Assembly: GCF_900112795.1 (NCBI RefSeq)
Contig: NZ_FONA01000014.1
Coordinates: 1 to 64,000 of the forward strand
Length of the DNA stretch: 64,000 nucleotides
From: Thermophagus xiamenensis
GTDB taxonomy: Bacteria > Bacteroidota > Bacteroidia > Bacteroidales > Marinilabiliaceae
Reading direction: 5' to 3'
Below are positions 47,838-56,883 of the stretch, one piece after another (position 1 is the first letter of the stretch; each line of letters begins with the position of its first letter). Both the position numbers and the translations under genes were made by a program. Below the pieces are notes generated by a model. That model did no database searches and was not told the origin of the DNA. It saw only the letters and a program-made list of their open reading frames with translations.

Positions 47838-48581
47838 TCAATGTATTTGATTTCCCTTTTCAATAGCTTTTCTGGTATTATCCATTAAAGCTTCCGGATT
47901 GTCTGTAAAATCCGTGGGATCAATAGGTGGGTGAATAACCAAAGCAGCTCGTCCCGGAACAATGTTCATGAAACCACGTCTTTTAATACGCCATGAGTTG
48001 ATAATAGTTACGGGAAGGATAGGACGCTGTAGATCTAAAGCCAACTTAAAAGCGCCGCGTTTAAAAGGTCGCATTTTTTCTGAATTACTGCGTGTTCCTT
48101 CGGGAAATATAACAACCGAAGTACCTCCTGTGAGTTTTTTTCTGGCTTCTTCTAGAGATTTCATTGCATTACGCGGTGAAGTGCGATCGATAAATATATG
48201 TCCTACTTTTTCGCTGGCAAATCCGATAAAAGGAATTTTCCTTAATTCCTTTTTCATGATCCATTTAAAATAGATGCCCAAATAACCATAAAGCATGAAA
48301 ATATCAAACCCGGTTTGATGGTTGGCTACTATAACATATGATTGTTTTGGAGAAATATGATGCCGTCCGTGTACTTTTACTATAACAGGGGTTAGCCAAC
48401 AAGTTATTTTTGCCCAGGCCTTTCCCCAGAAATCACCGGCACCCGGTGATATTAGAATAGAAAATAATGCTGCAAAAATGGCGCATATTAAAGAATTGAT
48501 TAAAAAAAGAGGAACAAATATCAACCATTTGTATATCTGATAAAACCAATACCACCACGAAACTGATAATTTTTTTGACAT
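47838..48581 (-). CDS. plsC: 1-acyl-sn-glycerol-3-phosphate acyltransferase
   Basis: 247 residues from the ATG at 48581 (MSKKLSVSWWYWFYQIYK), chosen because the upstream extension to 48653 has no membrane helix or homology-like pattern. An N-terminal helix (about 16-38) anchors it. The catalytic motif NHQTGFD (about residues 82-88) and FPEGTRSNSEKMRPFKRGAF with the EGTR motif are intact. It adds the second acyl chain in phospholipid synthesis, at the inner membrane. Single gene. Confidence 0.92.
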   Translation of the reverse strand: MSKKLSVSWWYWFYQIYKWLIFVPLFLINSLICAIFAALFSILISPGAGDFWGKAWAKITCWLTPVIVKVHGRHHISPKQSYVIVANHQTGFDIFMLYGYLGIYFKWIMKKELRKIPFIGFASEKVGHIFIDRTSPRNAMKSLEEARKKLTGGTSVVIFPEGTRSNSEKMRPFKRGAFKLALDLQRPILPVTIINSWRIKRRGFMNIVPGRAALVIHPPIDPTDFTDNPEALMDNTRKAIEKGNQIH

Positions 48582-48741
48582 ATTTGGGGTTTTGAAAAAT
48601 AAAGGCTTTTTACCTACTTTTACAGTAAAATTAAAGCTATACAAAAATAGCATATTTCATATCAAGGACGAATTAAGTTCAGGTAAAAATAAAATTGATG
48701 AAAAAGATATCGGAATCCTTTAATATATAAAAGAAATACAT

Positions 48742-48750
48742 TACTTTTGC
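48742..48750 (+). promoter_or_regulatory. -7 promoter box before rplS
   Basis: TACTTTTGC matches TAnnTTTG exactly, giving a leader of about 75 bases before the rplS start at 48832. Confidence 0.55.
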
Positions 48751-48831
48751 AGCCGATTCGTGCAATCTCTTACTGAACAGAGGGGTCATGTAATATTGCA
48801 CGGTTAAGTTAAATCTTCAAAAGCACAGAAA

Positions 48832-49179
48832 ATGGATTTGATTAAAGTTGCTGAAGAGGCCTTTAAAACAGGGGTAGAACTTCCCGCATTCGGCGCTGGT
48901 GATACTATTTCGGTTCACTACAAAATTAAAGAGGGAAATAAAGAAAGAGTTCAGGTTTTCCGCGGTACAGTTATTCAAATTAAAGGAAGTGGTAATAACA
49001 AACGTTTTACCGTTCGGAAAATTTCCAACAATGTCGGAATTGAACGTATCTTTCCCATGAATTCCCCTTTTATCGAAAAAGTGGAAGTTAACCGCAGAGG
49101 TAAAGTTCGGCGTAAGAGAATTTACTACTTCCGTGAGCTTACCGGTAAAAAAGCCCGTATTAAAGAGAAAAGAGTTTAA
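48832..49179 (+). CDS. rplS: 50S ribosomal protein L19
   Basis: A 115-residue basic protein with the L19 pattern: FGAGDTISVHYKIKEGNKER, VQVFRGTVIQIKGSG, FTVRKISNNVGIERIFPMNS and RRGKVRRKRIYYFRELTGKKARIKE. It sits at the 30S-50S interface. It is transcribed alone here, with its own promoter box and a strong terminator; the usual trmD/rimM neighbours are absent. Length is normal. Confidence 0.97.
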   Translation: MDLIKVAEEAFKTGVELPAFGAGDTISVHYKIKEGNKERVQVFRGTVIQIKGSGNNKRFTVRKISNNVGIERIFPMNSPFIEKVEVNRRGKVRRKRIYYFRELTGKKARIKEKRV

Positions 49180-49223
49180 TTTTTTCCGACCAATTTTTGG
49201 GAAAGAATTGTTAGAACTTACGA

Positions 49224-49250
49224 ACCATCCATTTGTGGATGGTTTTTTTG
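49224..49250 (+). terminator. terminator of rplS
   Basis: The stem ACCATCCA / TGGATGGT with loop TTTG is followed by seven T bases. Confidence 0.93.
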
Positions 49251-49351
49251 TTTTTGTCTGCCAGATTTTTGTTTTACCTTTTTCTTATTGTTACCTCTGT
49301 CAGTATGATTGAAAATTTTCAGGGATTACGATATAAGATGTCAGGTCAACC

Positions 49352-50272
49352 TCATTTTTTATGATTGTGCCATACATCTTGAAGTAAGAGTGCTCTTCCC
49401 CTGAACTCTGTTCTGAAAGCTTCAATGGCACCCCTGTCTGCTACGGTAACATAAACGGTTTTACCATCCTTTCCGCCAAATGCGACGTTGGTAGGCTGGT
49501 CTCCTTTCAGTACAACTTCTCTTATTAGCTTGCCATCGGGTGATATAATGGCAACCGTTCCTTTGTTGAAGCGGGCCACATACAGATTTCCTTTTTCGTC
49601 GCATCGCATGCCATCAAATCCGTAGTCAGCAAATTTGATAAGGAGTCGTTTGTTGGCAAGTGTTCCGTCGTCTTGGATGTCGAAAACCCAAATATTTCTT
49701 TGATTAGATTCATTGACATAAAGCAATTTTTCATCGGGCGATAATTCAATACCGTTTACAGTCCCCATGTTTTGCATTAGAAGTTTTAATTTGCCGCTTT
49801 GGTCGGTCATCCATATTCTTCCGGAATTATTTTCCCAGTCGGGGTCACTGGCATAAACGACCCCTTTTGAGCTGATGGCAATATCGTTGGGTTGACTCAT
49901 TTGTGGGTTATGAGCCAACACTGAAATGGATTTGGTGTTTATGTCAATTTGCAATATGTTGTGTCCCGTATAGTCGGCAACCAAAAGTGTTTCATTTTTC
50001 CACAAACGAATTCCGTTACCTGTGCTGCCTTCCGGTAAATCTACAAATAATCCGTGCGAGCCGTCCGGCTTTACAAAGCCTATGGTTCCCTGATGACGGT
50101 AATTTACGGCGTAAAGCGTTCCATTGGGCGATACCGCAGGTCCTTCGGCCAAATCCATAAAGACTGAATCAGGGGTGATGTCAAAGCTCTCGTAAAGAGG
50201 GGTCAGAGCCGTTGCTTCTGAAAATTGAGCAAAGAGGACTATGGTTGTTAATATTGTGGTTAGCTGTTTCAT
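49352..50272 (-). CDS. SMP-30/gluconolactonase-like secreted protein
   Basis: 306 residues from the ATG at 50272 (MKQLTTILTTIVLFAQFSEA), which begins a good signal peptide; a GTG at 50317 would add 15 residues and run into the yigZ gene. The rest is a six-bladed beta-propeller of the SMP-30/gluconolaconase type: GNGIRLWKNETLLVADYTG, QPNDIAISSKGVVYASDP, GIELSPDEKLLYVNES and FDGMRCDEKGNLYVARF carry the metal-binding Asn/Asp residues. It is a probable lactonase or ligand-binding propeller in the periplasm. Confidence 0.82.
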   Translation of the reverse strand: MKQLTTILTTIVLFAQFSEATALTPLYESFDITPDSVFMDLAEGPAVSPNGTLYAVNYRHQGTIGFVKPDGSHGLFVDLPEGSTGNGIRLWKNETLLVADYTGHNILQIDINTKSISVLAHNPQMSQPNDIAISSKGVVYASDPDWENNSGRIWMTDQSGKLKLLMQNMGTVNGIELSPDEKLLYVNESNQRNIWVFDIQDDGTLANKRLLIKFADYGFDGMRCDEKGNLYVARFNKGTVAIISPDGKLIREVVLKGDQPTNVAFGGKDGKTVYVTVADRGAIEAFRTEFRGRALLLQDVWHNHKK

Positions 50273-50313
50273 GATGGTTATTGTTTTGCCCCGAATAGTA
50301 AATTCGTGATATA

Positions 50314-50937
50314 TCACCTTTTGATAGGCGGTTCTTTATCCTCAATTACCTCTATGCCAAAGCTTTTTTGGAAGCGATCTATGATAGATTCGAATTTTGA
50401 TTCTCTGACGGCAAGCGTCATGTTGCAATCGGCTTCGAACTTTTGGGCGTTAATAGTCAGTTCCTCATCATTAACCACGCGCATGACCTGATTCATCATG
50501 TTGTAGGGAAACCGAACGGAAAAAGATTTTTTTACCGTACATTGTATTAACTCAGCTTTTTCAAGGGCATCGGCGGTAGCTGCTTTATAGGCCTGTATCA
50601 GGCCTCCTGTTCCCAGTTTTATTCCCCCGAAATAACGTACCACCACAACCAGAATATTGGTGAGCCCGAAGGAATGTATTTGACCAAGAATGGGTTTACC
50701 GGCTGTTCCGGAAGGTTCGCCGTCATCGTTCATCCTGAAGTTGTTACCATCGAGGCCAAGTTCCCATGCAAAGCAATGATGCCTGGCATCGTGATACCTT
50801 TTCTTTAGATTTTCGATGTGAGTTTTTATCTCTTCCTCCGTTTGAACCGGAAATCCGTAAGCTAAAAATTTACTTCCCTTTTCTTTATAAATCCCCTCTA
50901 CCGGTTTTTTGATGGTTGTATAATAATCCTTTTCCAT
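50314..50937 (-). CDS. YigZ/IMPACT family protein
   Basis: A 207-residue protein. The N-terminal UPF0029/IMPACT domain shows EKGSKFLAYGFPVQTEEEI, DARHHCFAWELG, NDDGEPSGTAGKPILGQI and RYFGGIKLGTGGLIQAY; the C-terminal DUF1949-like ferredoxin fold spans about 135-200. The family is conserved but its cellular role is not settled (possible translation link). It is adjacent to the SMP-30-like gene, same strand, with 41 bases between. Confidence 0.92.
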   Translation of the reverse strand: MEKDYYTTIKKPVEGIYKEKGSKFLAYGFPVQTEEEIKTHIENLKKRYHDARHHCFAWELGLDGNNFRMNDDGEPSGTAGKPILGQIHSFGLTNILVVVVRYFGGIKLGTGGLIQAYKAATADALEKAELIQCTVKKSFSVRFPYNMMNQVMRVVNDEELTINAQKFEADCNMTLAVRESKFESIIDRFQKSFGIEVIEDKEPPIKR

Positions 50938-51281
50938 AAAGCTGTTTACGTATTGGACAAGGTTGCATTATCTTGTTTAAAATGAGTACTTCAAAAATAG
51001 GAAAATATCGGTAAACCCAATCAGAATAAGCTAAAGGAATAGAAAAGTTAACATAAATGGATCGGAAAAATAGCCAAAGGCAGAAGCCGATCAGTTATTT
51101 TAGACCGGCTTCCGATTATTCATAATATTTGGAGGGTTATATTATGACATCTTTACGTTGTTATGCTCGTTGCATTTAAATATGCTTGTCAAAACAGAAC
51201 AATTCTTTTTACATGATATTTTCTTTATTTATTATTTATTGCAAAATATCATCAACTTTACACATTTTCATGTTTTTGCAT
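50938..51281. other. intergenic region with a hairpin and a tiny ORF
   Basis: The only structure is an inverted repeat GAAGCCG / CGGCTTC (51083-51112) followed by GGAGGG at 51131 and an 11-codon ORF (51144-51179, MTSLRCYARCI). Shine-Dalgarno sequences are uncommon in this phylum. No function can be claimed. Confidence 0.3.
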
Positions 51282-51887
51282 CTAAACGGAAATTTGATGC
51301 ATCCTGGAAAAAATGGAATTATAATTTTGTAATGCTTTTTCAATATATTGTTTCTTTATTTCCGGTGAAGAATCAGATATCCTTGGATAAAAGTAATGAC
51401 CGGCTATTTCTATTCCGCAAAAGCCGAAAACTTCATCACCATGAATTTGCCTGAAAGCATCAAGAATACCCTTTTTTTCATATTCTTCGACCGAATTGCC
51501 CATGGATGTGTGCAAAACCACTTTCTTTCCTTTAAGTAATCCCTCCGGACCATTGGAGCTTATTTTAAAAGCAAAGCCATTTGTTAATACTCGGTCAAAA
51601 TAGCCTTTTAAGATTGCAGGAAAGCTACCCCACCACAGCGGGTATATAAATGAAATAATATCTGCTTCTTTAATCAGAGTTTGTTCACGGTAAATATCCT
51701 CAGGAATGCGACCTTCCTTGATTTGACCCAAATCTTCATTAGTAAGAATCGGATTAAAATCAATATCATACAAATTACGTCGAATTGGGTTTATTTTATG
51801 GTTGAGGCTTTCAGCGGCGAGAGCTTCGGCCAATGCATTGCTGAAACTATTTTGGTTGGGATGAGCACTAATTATTAAATGTTGCAT
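51282..51887 (-). CDS. NAD(P)H-dependent flavin oxidoreductase, quinone reductase-like
   Basis: A 201-residue flavodoxin-fold protein. The start MQHLIISAHPNQNSFSNALAE binds the FMN/FAD phosphate, ISFIYPLWWGSFPAILKGYFDRV near 96 is the flavin/NADPH loop of the YwrO/NQO1-type family, and VVLHTSMGNSVEEYE follows near 126. It reduces quinones or related compounds with NAD(P)H. It is a single gene, divergent from the SNF2 helicase. Confidence 0.92.
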   Translation of the reverse strand: MQHLIISAHPNQNSFSNALAEALAAESLNHKINPIRRNLYDIDFNPILTNEDLGQIKEGRIPEDIYREQTLIKEADIISFIYPLWWGSFPAILKGYFDRVLTNGFAFKISSNGPEGLLKGKKVVLHTSMGNSVEEYEKKGILDAFRQIHGDEVFGFCGIEIAGHYFYPRISDSSPEIKKQYIEKALQNYNSIFSRMHQISV

Positions 51888-52111
51888 GTTTTTCTTTTTT
51901 GATGATGTTCACTCTTCAAATCTTTCTTTTCTTTTTTTGGTCTCTTTAAATGTATGAGATTTACTAAAAAAGAGGGTTACAAAAATAAGGGTTTGTTTTT
52001 AATTAGAACAATTCTAAATAATAAAGTTTCATAATCGGGTCCAAAAGAGTTGAATTTTAAGGGTTGATGATATTATCTTTGCTGATTTTGGAAATAGCAA
52101 ATCAAGACAAA

Positions 52112-55075
52112 ATGCCTTCAGTAATAATTGTTTTTACAAATAGATTAAATATAGGATTGACAGCCATACCCTATCATGCCAAATTTCAGGATGGTCAACA
52201 AATAGAGCTGTTGGAACATGTTACTCCTGATCACATCCGGGAGCATCCGGAAGACTATTCTGATGAGGAAAAAGAGATGATAAAACTGTTGCACACTATT
52301 TCTGACAAAGAATTGTTCCGAAAATTCAGTCGGGAGAATAGTTTGCGGGATTTTATTAACAATATACCGTCCAATATATTGGAAGAAAGGATTCGGCCGG
52401 AGATTGAGAAAAAGATGTATCAATTGGTTCGAATGCTGGCAGTTTCCAGGGTTCCGGTTTATTTTAAACAGAGTGGATACAGCAATGTTTACCGAAATGA
52501 CCGGTTGAAAATAGCACCAACGCCTTGTCAGCCATTGTTCTATGTGAATGTAAATGGCGATCATATGACCTATTCTTTGAAATTCAGGCAAAATGGATAT
52601 CCTTTTTCTCTTGCAAAAAAGGATGTAGAAGTTATTTGTTCTTCGCCTGCCGTACTGAAAACTGGAAACAAACTATATTATTTCGAGAAATTTGAAAGTG
52701 GTAAACTTAAACCTTTCAAAGAAAAAGAATATTTGCATATCAAAGGTACCAAAGCCATTGAAACATATCTTAGTAAGTTTATTATTCATATAGTTGAGCA
52801 ATACCATATTGAAGGTACCGGATTTGAAGTTGTTGATGTTTCGGAGCATCCTGAAGTTAAATTAATTTTAGAAAAAGACATATTCCTCCGTCCCGTATTA
52901 CGATTTAAGTTTCGGTACGGTAGTCGGTGGATAGTCCCCAACCAAAAGTCGAGTGTATTTGTCGATTTTATAAACGACCAGGGAAAATATATTTTTCGAC
53001 GTTTTCAACGAAATTCTGAAACCGAGGAAAGGTTTTTTACATTACTCAAAGATAATGGACTGCAATTGGTCGATGATATTTCTTTTGCCCATCTTGATGA
53101 TTTATCTGACAATAAGGAGCAATTATCCGGTTCTATAAATCCGGCAAATTTGGTGGAGTGGGTGAGAGAGCATCGTCAATTACTGATTGAAAATAACGTT
53201 CAGTTGGAGCTAAAATTTGAAGGGGAAGAGTATTCTTTAGAGCCAGTTAATATATATTTCGATACAGCTTCTGATGAATTGGATTGGTTTGATATAAATA
53301 GCATTGTAGAGATACCGCCGCATAAAATTCCATTCACTAAATTTCGCCGGAACATTTTGAATGGTGACAGACGTTTTGTTTTGCCTGATGGGACCATTTT
53401 TATCATTCCCAAAGCATGGTTCACGAAATATTACGACCTGATTAATTTTGGAAAAACTGAAGGCGATAGAATATTACTTCCCAAAAGCTATTATCATCTT
53501 TTGGATGAACTTCAAAAGTCCGGAAGAGATGATTTGGAGGAGGTGTCTACCCCTGAACTGCCTAAACTTAAGGAATTTAATTCGATACCTTTACCTCAAG
53601 GTTTAAATGCCACACTTCGTCCTTATCAGGTTGAAGGGTATCAATGGTTACTTTTTTTAAGGCATAATCGGTTTGGTGGTATTCTCGCCGATGATATGGG
53701 ATTGGGTAAGACTTTGCAAACTATTGCACTTTTGCAAAAAATCTATTCTTCTTCAGAGACCCAGAACGAAGATGCCCCAACCGGCCAATTATCATTGTTC
53801 TCATCCAACCTTCAGGGGTTTAATCGTTCAGGAATTGCCCCTTCTCTTATCGTAATGCCTACATCATTGGTTCATAATTGGAAAAACGAATTAAAACGTT
53901 TTGCCCCCTCTTTAAAGTGTTATATTTATACGGGTTCCGACAGATTACGCTCAAAAGATTTGTGGAAAATATTGCGGCATTATCATGTAGTTATTACAAC
54001 CTATGGTATTTTGCGAAATGATATAGAAATATTGGAAAATACTAAGTGGGAATATCTTATTTTAGATGAGAGTCAAAGTGTAAAGAATCCTTCATCCAAA
54101 GGGTATAATGCTGTGAAGCAAATCCGGGCCAATCATTATTTGGCGTTGACGGGGACCCCCATTGAAAACTCATTGGTTGACCTCTGGGCGCAAATGAATA
54201 TTGTAAACGAGGGGTTACTCAAGTCGTTGAATTTTTTTAAAAAGTATTATGAGATACCTATTTCCAGAAATGAAGATGAAGCAAAATCAGAACATCTGCA
54301 GAAAATGATAAGTCCGTTTCTTTTGCGGCGGACCAAAGAGATGGTAGCTCAAGATCTTCCACCCATTATGGAACAGGTGGTCTATTGTGATATGACAACA
54401 GAACAAAAAGAAATATATGAGCGTGAAAAATCGGGGGTACGTAATAAAATTCTTGAGGCTATCGAAAGTCGTCCTTCCGGCGAACAGGCCTTTATTGCCC
54501 TTAAAGCCTTGACTCGCTTACGCCAATTAGCGAATCACCCATCAATGCTTTTTGAAGAGTATCAGGGAGGTTCAGGAAAATTTGAACAAATGTTGGAATC
54601 GCTCGAAAATATTTTGTCCGAAAATCATAATGTGTTAATATTTAGTTCTTTTGTTAAAGACCTTGAATTGTTGGAAAAGGAGCTGGTTCGTCGTCAAATA
54701 GGTTTTGCCAAACTTATTGGTAAAACCCAACAACGTGATCAAGTTGAAAAAGCATTTAAACAAAATGATAATGTTAAGGTTTTTCTAATTTCTCTAAAGG
54801 CCGGCGGGGTCGGACTTAATTTGATTAAGGCCGATTATGTTTTTATGCTAAACCCTTGGTGGAATCCAAAAGCTGAGGCTCAGGCCATTAACAGGGCTCA
54901 TCGAATTGGACAGACCAAAAATGTTTTTGTCTATCGTTTCATTTCCAGTGAAACTATTGAAGAAAAAATTGCCCAATTACAAGAAAAGAAAAATCGTTTA
55001 GCCGATACTTTTGTCAATACATCCAATCCTTTAACCCAAATGAATTCTGAACAGATTAAAGAATTATTTAATTAA
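52112..55075 (+). CDS. SNF2-family DEAD/DEAH-box helicase
   Basis: 987 residues from the ATG at 52112 (MPSVIIVFTNR); a start at 52064 is also possible. The C-terminal half is a Swi2/Snf2 ATPase: DDMGLGKTLQTIALL at about 527, LIVMPTSLVHNWKNELKRF, LDESQSVKNPSSKGYN, TGTPIENSLVDLWAQMN, then the helicase C domain with SLKAGGVGLNLIKAD and NRAHRIGQTKNVFVYRF. The N-terminal 500 residues form no motif I recognise but are typical of the Bacteroidota HepA-like group. It remodels nucleic-acid complexes in the cytoplasm. Monocistronic. Confidence 0.92.
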   Translation: MPSVIIVFTNRLNIGLTAIPYHAKFQDGQQIELLEHVTPDHIREHPEDYSDEEKEMIKLLHTISDKELFRKFSRENSLRDFINNIPSNILEERIRPEIEKKMYQLVRMLAVSRVPVYFKQSGYSNVYRNDRLKIAPTPCQPLFYVNVNGDHMTYSLKFRQNGYPFSLAKKDVEVICSSPAVLKTGNKLYYFEKFESGKLKPFKEKEYLHIKGTKAIETYLSKFIIHIVEQYHIEGTGFEVVDVSEHPEVKLILEKDIFLRPVLRFKFRYGSRWIVPNQKSSVFVDFINDQGKYIFRRFQRNSETEERFFTLLKDNGLQLVDDISFAHLDDLSDNKEQLSGSINPANLVEWVREHRQLLIENNVQLELKFEGEEYSLEPVNIYFDTASDELDWFDINSIVEIPPHKIPFTKFRRNILNGDRRFVLPDGTIFIIPKAWFTKYYDLINFGKTEGDRILLPKSYYHLLDELQKSGRDDLEEVSTPELPKLKEFNSIPLPQGLNATLRPYQVEGYQWLLFLRHNRFGGILADDMGLGKTLQTIALLQKIYSSSETQNEDAPTGQLSLFSSNLQGFNRSGIAPSLIVMPTSLVHNWKNELKRFAPSLKCYIYTGSDRLRSKDLWKILRHYHVVITTYGILRNDIEILENTKWEYLILDESQSVKNPSSKGYNAVKQIRANHYLALTGTPIENSLVDLWAQMNIVNEGLLKSLNFFKKYYEIPISRNEDEAKSEHLQKMISPFLLRRTKEMVAQDLPPIMEQVVYCDMTTEQKEIYEREKSGVRNKILEAIESRPSGEQAFIALKALTRLRQLANHPSMLFEEYQGGSGKFEQMLESLENILSENHNVLIFSSFVKDLELLEKELVRRQIGFAKLIGKTQQRDQVEKAFKQNDNVKVFLISLKAGGVGLNLIKADYVFMLNPWWNPKAEAQAINRAHRIGQTKNVFVYRFISSETIEEKIAQLQEKKNRLADTFVNTSNPLTQMNSEQIKELFN

Positions 55076-55301
55076 TTAGTAATTCACTGTAAAACTATAT
55101 TAAACAAGTCAAGAAGGCTTACAACTAAAATTTAAAATAAGAAAAGTGAAGAATGGGAAGGATTTGATGGTAAGTCATTTTAGACCATAAGGTCATGAGC
55201 TCTTTAAAAATACCGGGGCCAAAAACTATGTATATAGATTTTTAAACTTCAATTTACTAATGAATTTAAAAATATATTGCAAATGACCTTAATTTTTCAT
55301 C

Positions 55302-55402
55302 CGTATAAAATTTACTTAAATCATTGGTCGGATGGAACTCGCATGGCTTAATAAATTTTATACATGCTCTTTTGTGGCAAAAGTCGCCATGCTCGTTTCA
55401 TT
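55302..55402 (-). repeat. dispersed palindromic repeat, copy 4
   Basis: On the minus strand it reads ATGAAACGAGCATGGC, then CTTTTGCCACAAAAG, then GCCATGCGAGTTCCAT, and GACCAATGATTTAAGTAAA. It is a full unit with GGC/GCC arms instead of the GAC/GTC arms of copies 1 and 3, a compensatory change. The start of a further unit (GGATGAAA) follows at about 55298. The 55076-55603 gap has no other supportable feature. Confidence 0.88.
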
Positions 55403-55603
55403 AAAATAGGATTTCAAATAATTATAAACTGAACTCTTAGGTATTATTTTTGATGTATATAATGAACCTTGTCAATTTGCGTTGATAGTTTTGAATTGAT
55501 TTTTGCATGTTTATCGAAAAAAATAAAAATTTTTGATTCCATGTGACAATAATTGAAAATAATAAAGGTTAAATATATTTTTTTAATTCTAAAATTTGTG
55601 AGC

Positions 55604-56296
55604 ATGAAGCGAATATTTGTATCCCTTTTATCCATTTCTTTTGGTTTGTTTTTGTTTGCCCAGGAGGGGCAGGAGAATATGAATAAAGAGACGAGAATAA
55701 TTAAGGATTTTAATAAATTAAAGGTTACCAAAGGTATAAATGTAACCTTGATTAAAGGTGACGAACCAAAAGCAGAGATTAATATTGTTAATGCACCTAC
55801 ATCGGATGTTATTATAGAGAATGATCAAAATGAGTTGACAGTTAAAATGCGCACCAAAGTTTATCAGGACGTTAAGGTGCAGGTTTATCTCACTTATACC
55901 GATATTCGTTCCATATCTGTTGGTTCAGGAGGAAATGTAGACAATGAAGGTGTATTGACAGCCAAATTGTTAACTCTAGATGCCGGACTTGATGGAGTTA
56001 TTAACTTGAATGTTGAGGTGGATGCGCTCGAGGCGACTGTTTCTGCCTCCAGGATAGCTTTAGAGGGCTATTCTAAAACGATAGAAGTAAAGGCATCGAC
56101 AGGAGGCAAATTTCAGGGTGAAAGACTTGAAGCAGAAAAGGCTTACATTGCAGCAAATACCGGTGGAATTGTATCAGTAAACGTTTCCGGTCTATTAGAC
56201 GCAAAAGCATCAACAGGTGCAACCGTGGAATATACAGGTAATCCTCAAAAACTGAACATAAAAGAAACACTTGGTGGAAAAGTTGAAAAAATTTAG
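55604..56296 (+). CDS. head GIN domain (DUF2807) secreted protein
   Basis: 230 residues from the ATG at 55604 (MKRIFVSLLSISFGLFLFAQ), which gives a clean signal peptide; an ATG at 55553 adds 17 residues. The body has the GIN pattern: IIKDFNKLKVTKGINVTLIKGD near residue 32, then a beta-helix-like series of VKVQVYLTYTDIRSISVGSGG, ASRIALEGYSKTIEVKASTGG and NTGGIVSVNVSG. These proteins are putative autotransporter-like adhesins or surface proteins of Bacteroidota with no proven function. It ends overlapping the next gene by four bases on the opposite strand. Confidence 0.85.
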   Translation: MKRIFVSLLSISFGLFLFAQEGQENMNKETRIIKDFNKLKVTKGINVTLIKGDEPKAEINIVNAPTSDVIIENDQNELTVKMRTKVYQDVKVQVYLTYTDIRSISVGSGGNVDNEGVLTAKLLTLDAGLDGVINLNVEVDALEATVSASRIALEGYSKTIEVKASTGGKFQGERLEAEKAYIAANTGGIVSVNVSGLLDAKASTGATVEYTGNPQKLNIKETLGGKVEKI

Positions 56297-56559
56297 TTGC
56301 CTGATTTTGTTATTATTCCATTTTCCAGTTCAGTAAGTATCTTCAAGGCTTCGCAACGGTTTTGTCCGCAAATAATTTCTTCGGGTTTAAAACCGCTGCA
56401 TACCTGCGGGCGGTCGGGTGAGTGAAATATGGCACACCGATAATCTTCAGTGAGATGAATACAGGTAACCCCGGCCGGCTTCCCTTTTGGCATGCCAGGT
56501 ATATATGAAGAGATAGAGGGTGCAATACAACATGCACCGCAACTTTGACGACATTTCAT
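56293..56559 (-). CDS. YkgJ-family cysteine cluster protein
   Basis: 88 residues from the ATG at 56559 (MKCRQSCGACCIAPSIS); an ATG at 56580 adds seven residues. Cysteines form the pattern CxxxCGACC, then TCIHLTEDYRCAIF, RPQVCSGFKPEEIIC and NRCEAL, typical of the YkgJ zinc/iron-chelating family. The function of the family is not settled; it may bind metal or an Fe-S cluster. It is convergent with the GIN protein gene, and the 300-base spacer upstream (56560-56883) contains only a repeat end at 56850-56883. Confidence 0.85.
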   Translation of the reverse strand: MKCRQSCGACCIAPSISSYIPGMPKGKPAGVTCIHLTEDYRCAIFHSPDRPQVCSGFKPEEIICGQNRCEALKILTELENGIITKSGN

Positions 56560-56849
56560 GGAATATTGTCTTTTTTGCAAAGAATTAAATTATCCGGCTG
56601 AATTCCAATTTATTCCGGTTAAAAAGTTTAAAATAGACGGCGATAATTATTTTATTTAAATAAAAAGAACCAATATAAGAATCAAATAAAGGCGAATTGG
56701 CTTTTATCGCTGAAAAATATGTTTAAAAAATATTTTGGCAGAAGGAATAATGGTGAAAAAATGGTGTTACTATTAGGTTATTAGAACGGACTTATTTCAG
56801 TATTTTTAAAAACTGAGGATAATAATCTGAAATTCAACTTTTTATCCCT

Positions 56850-56883
56850 CCGTTAGCCAATGAATTAAATAACTTTAATACGA
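56850..56883 (+). repeat. right-end fragment of the dispersed repeat, at the sfsA start
   Basis: CCGTTAGCCAATGAATTAAA, then TAACTTTAATACGA, directly before the ATG of sfsA at 56884. It matches the right end of copy 3, with a few substitutions. Confidence 0.6.

Noticed and set aside
47589-47888. 99-codon plus-strand ORF near the OmpA-type gene
   Set aside because: It is antisense to the start of the OmpA-family gene and to the end of plsC.
55444-55731. 95-codon minus-strand ORF
   Set aside because: It overlaps the start of the GIN-domain gene, which has a signal peptide and a clear family pattern.
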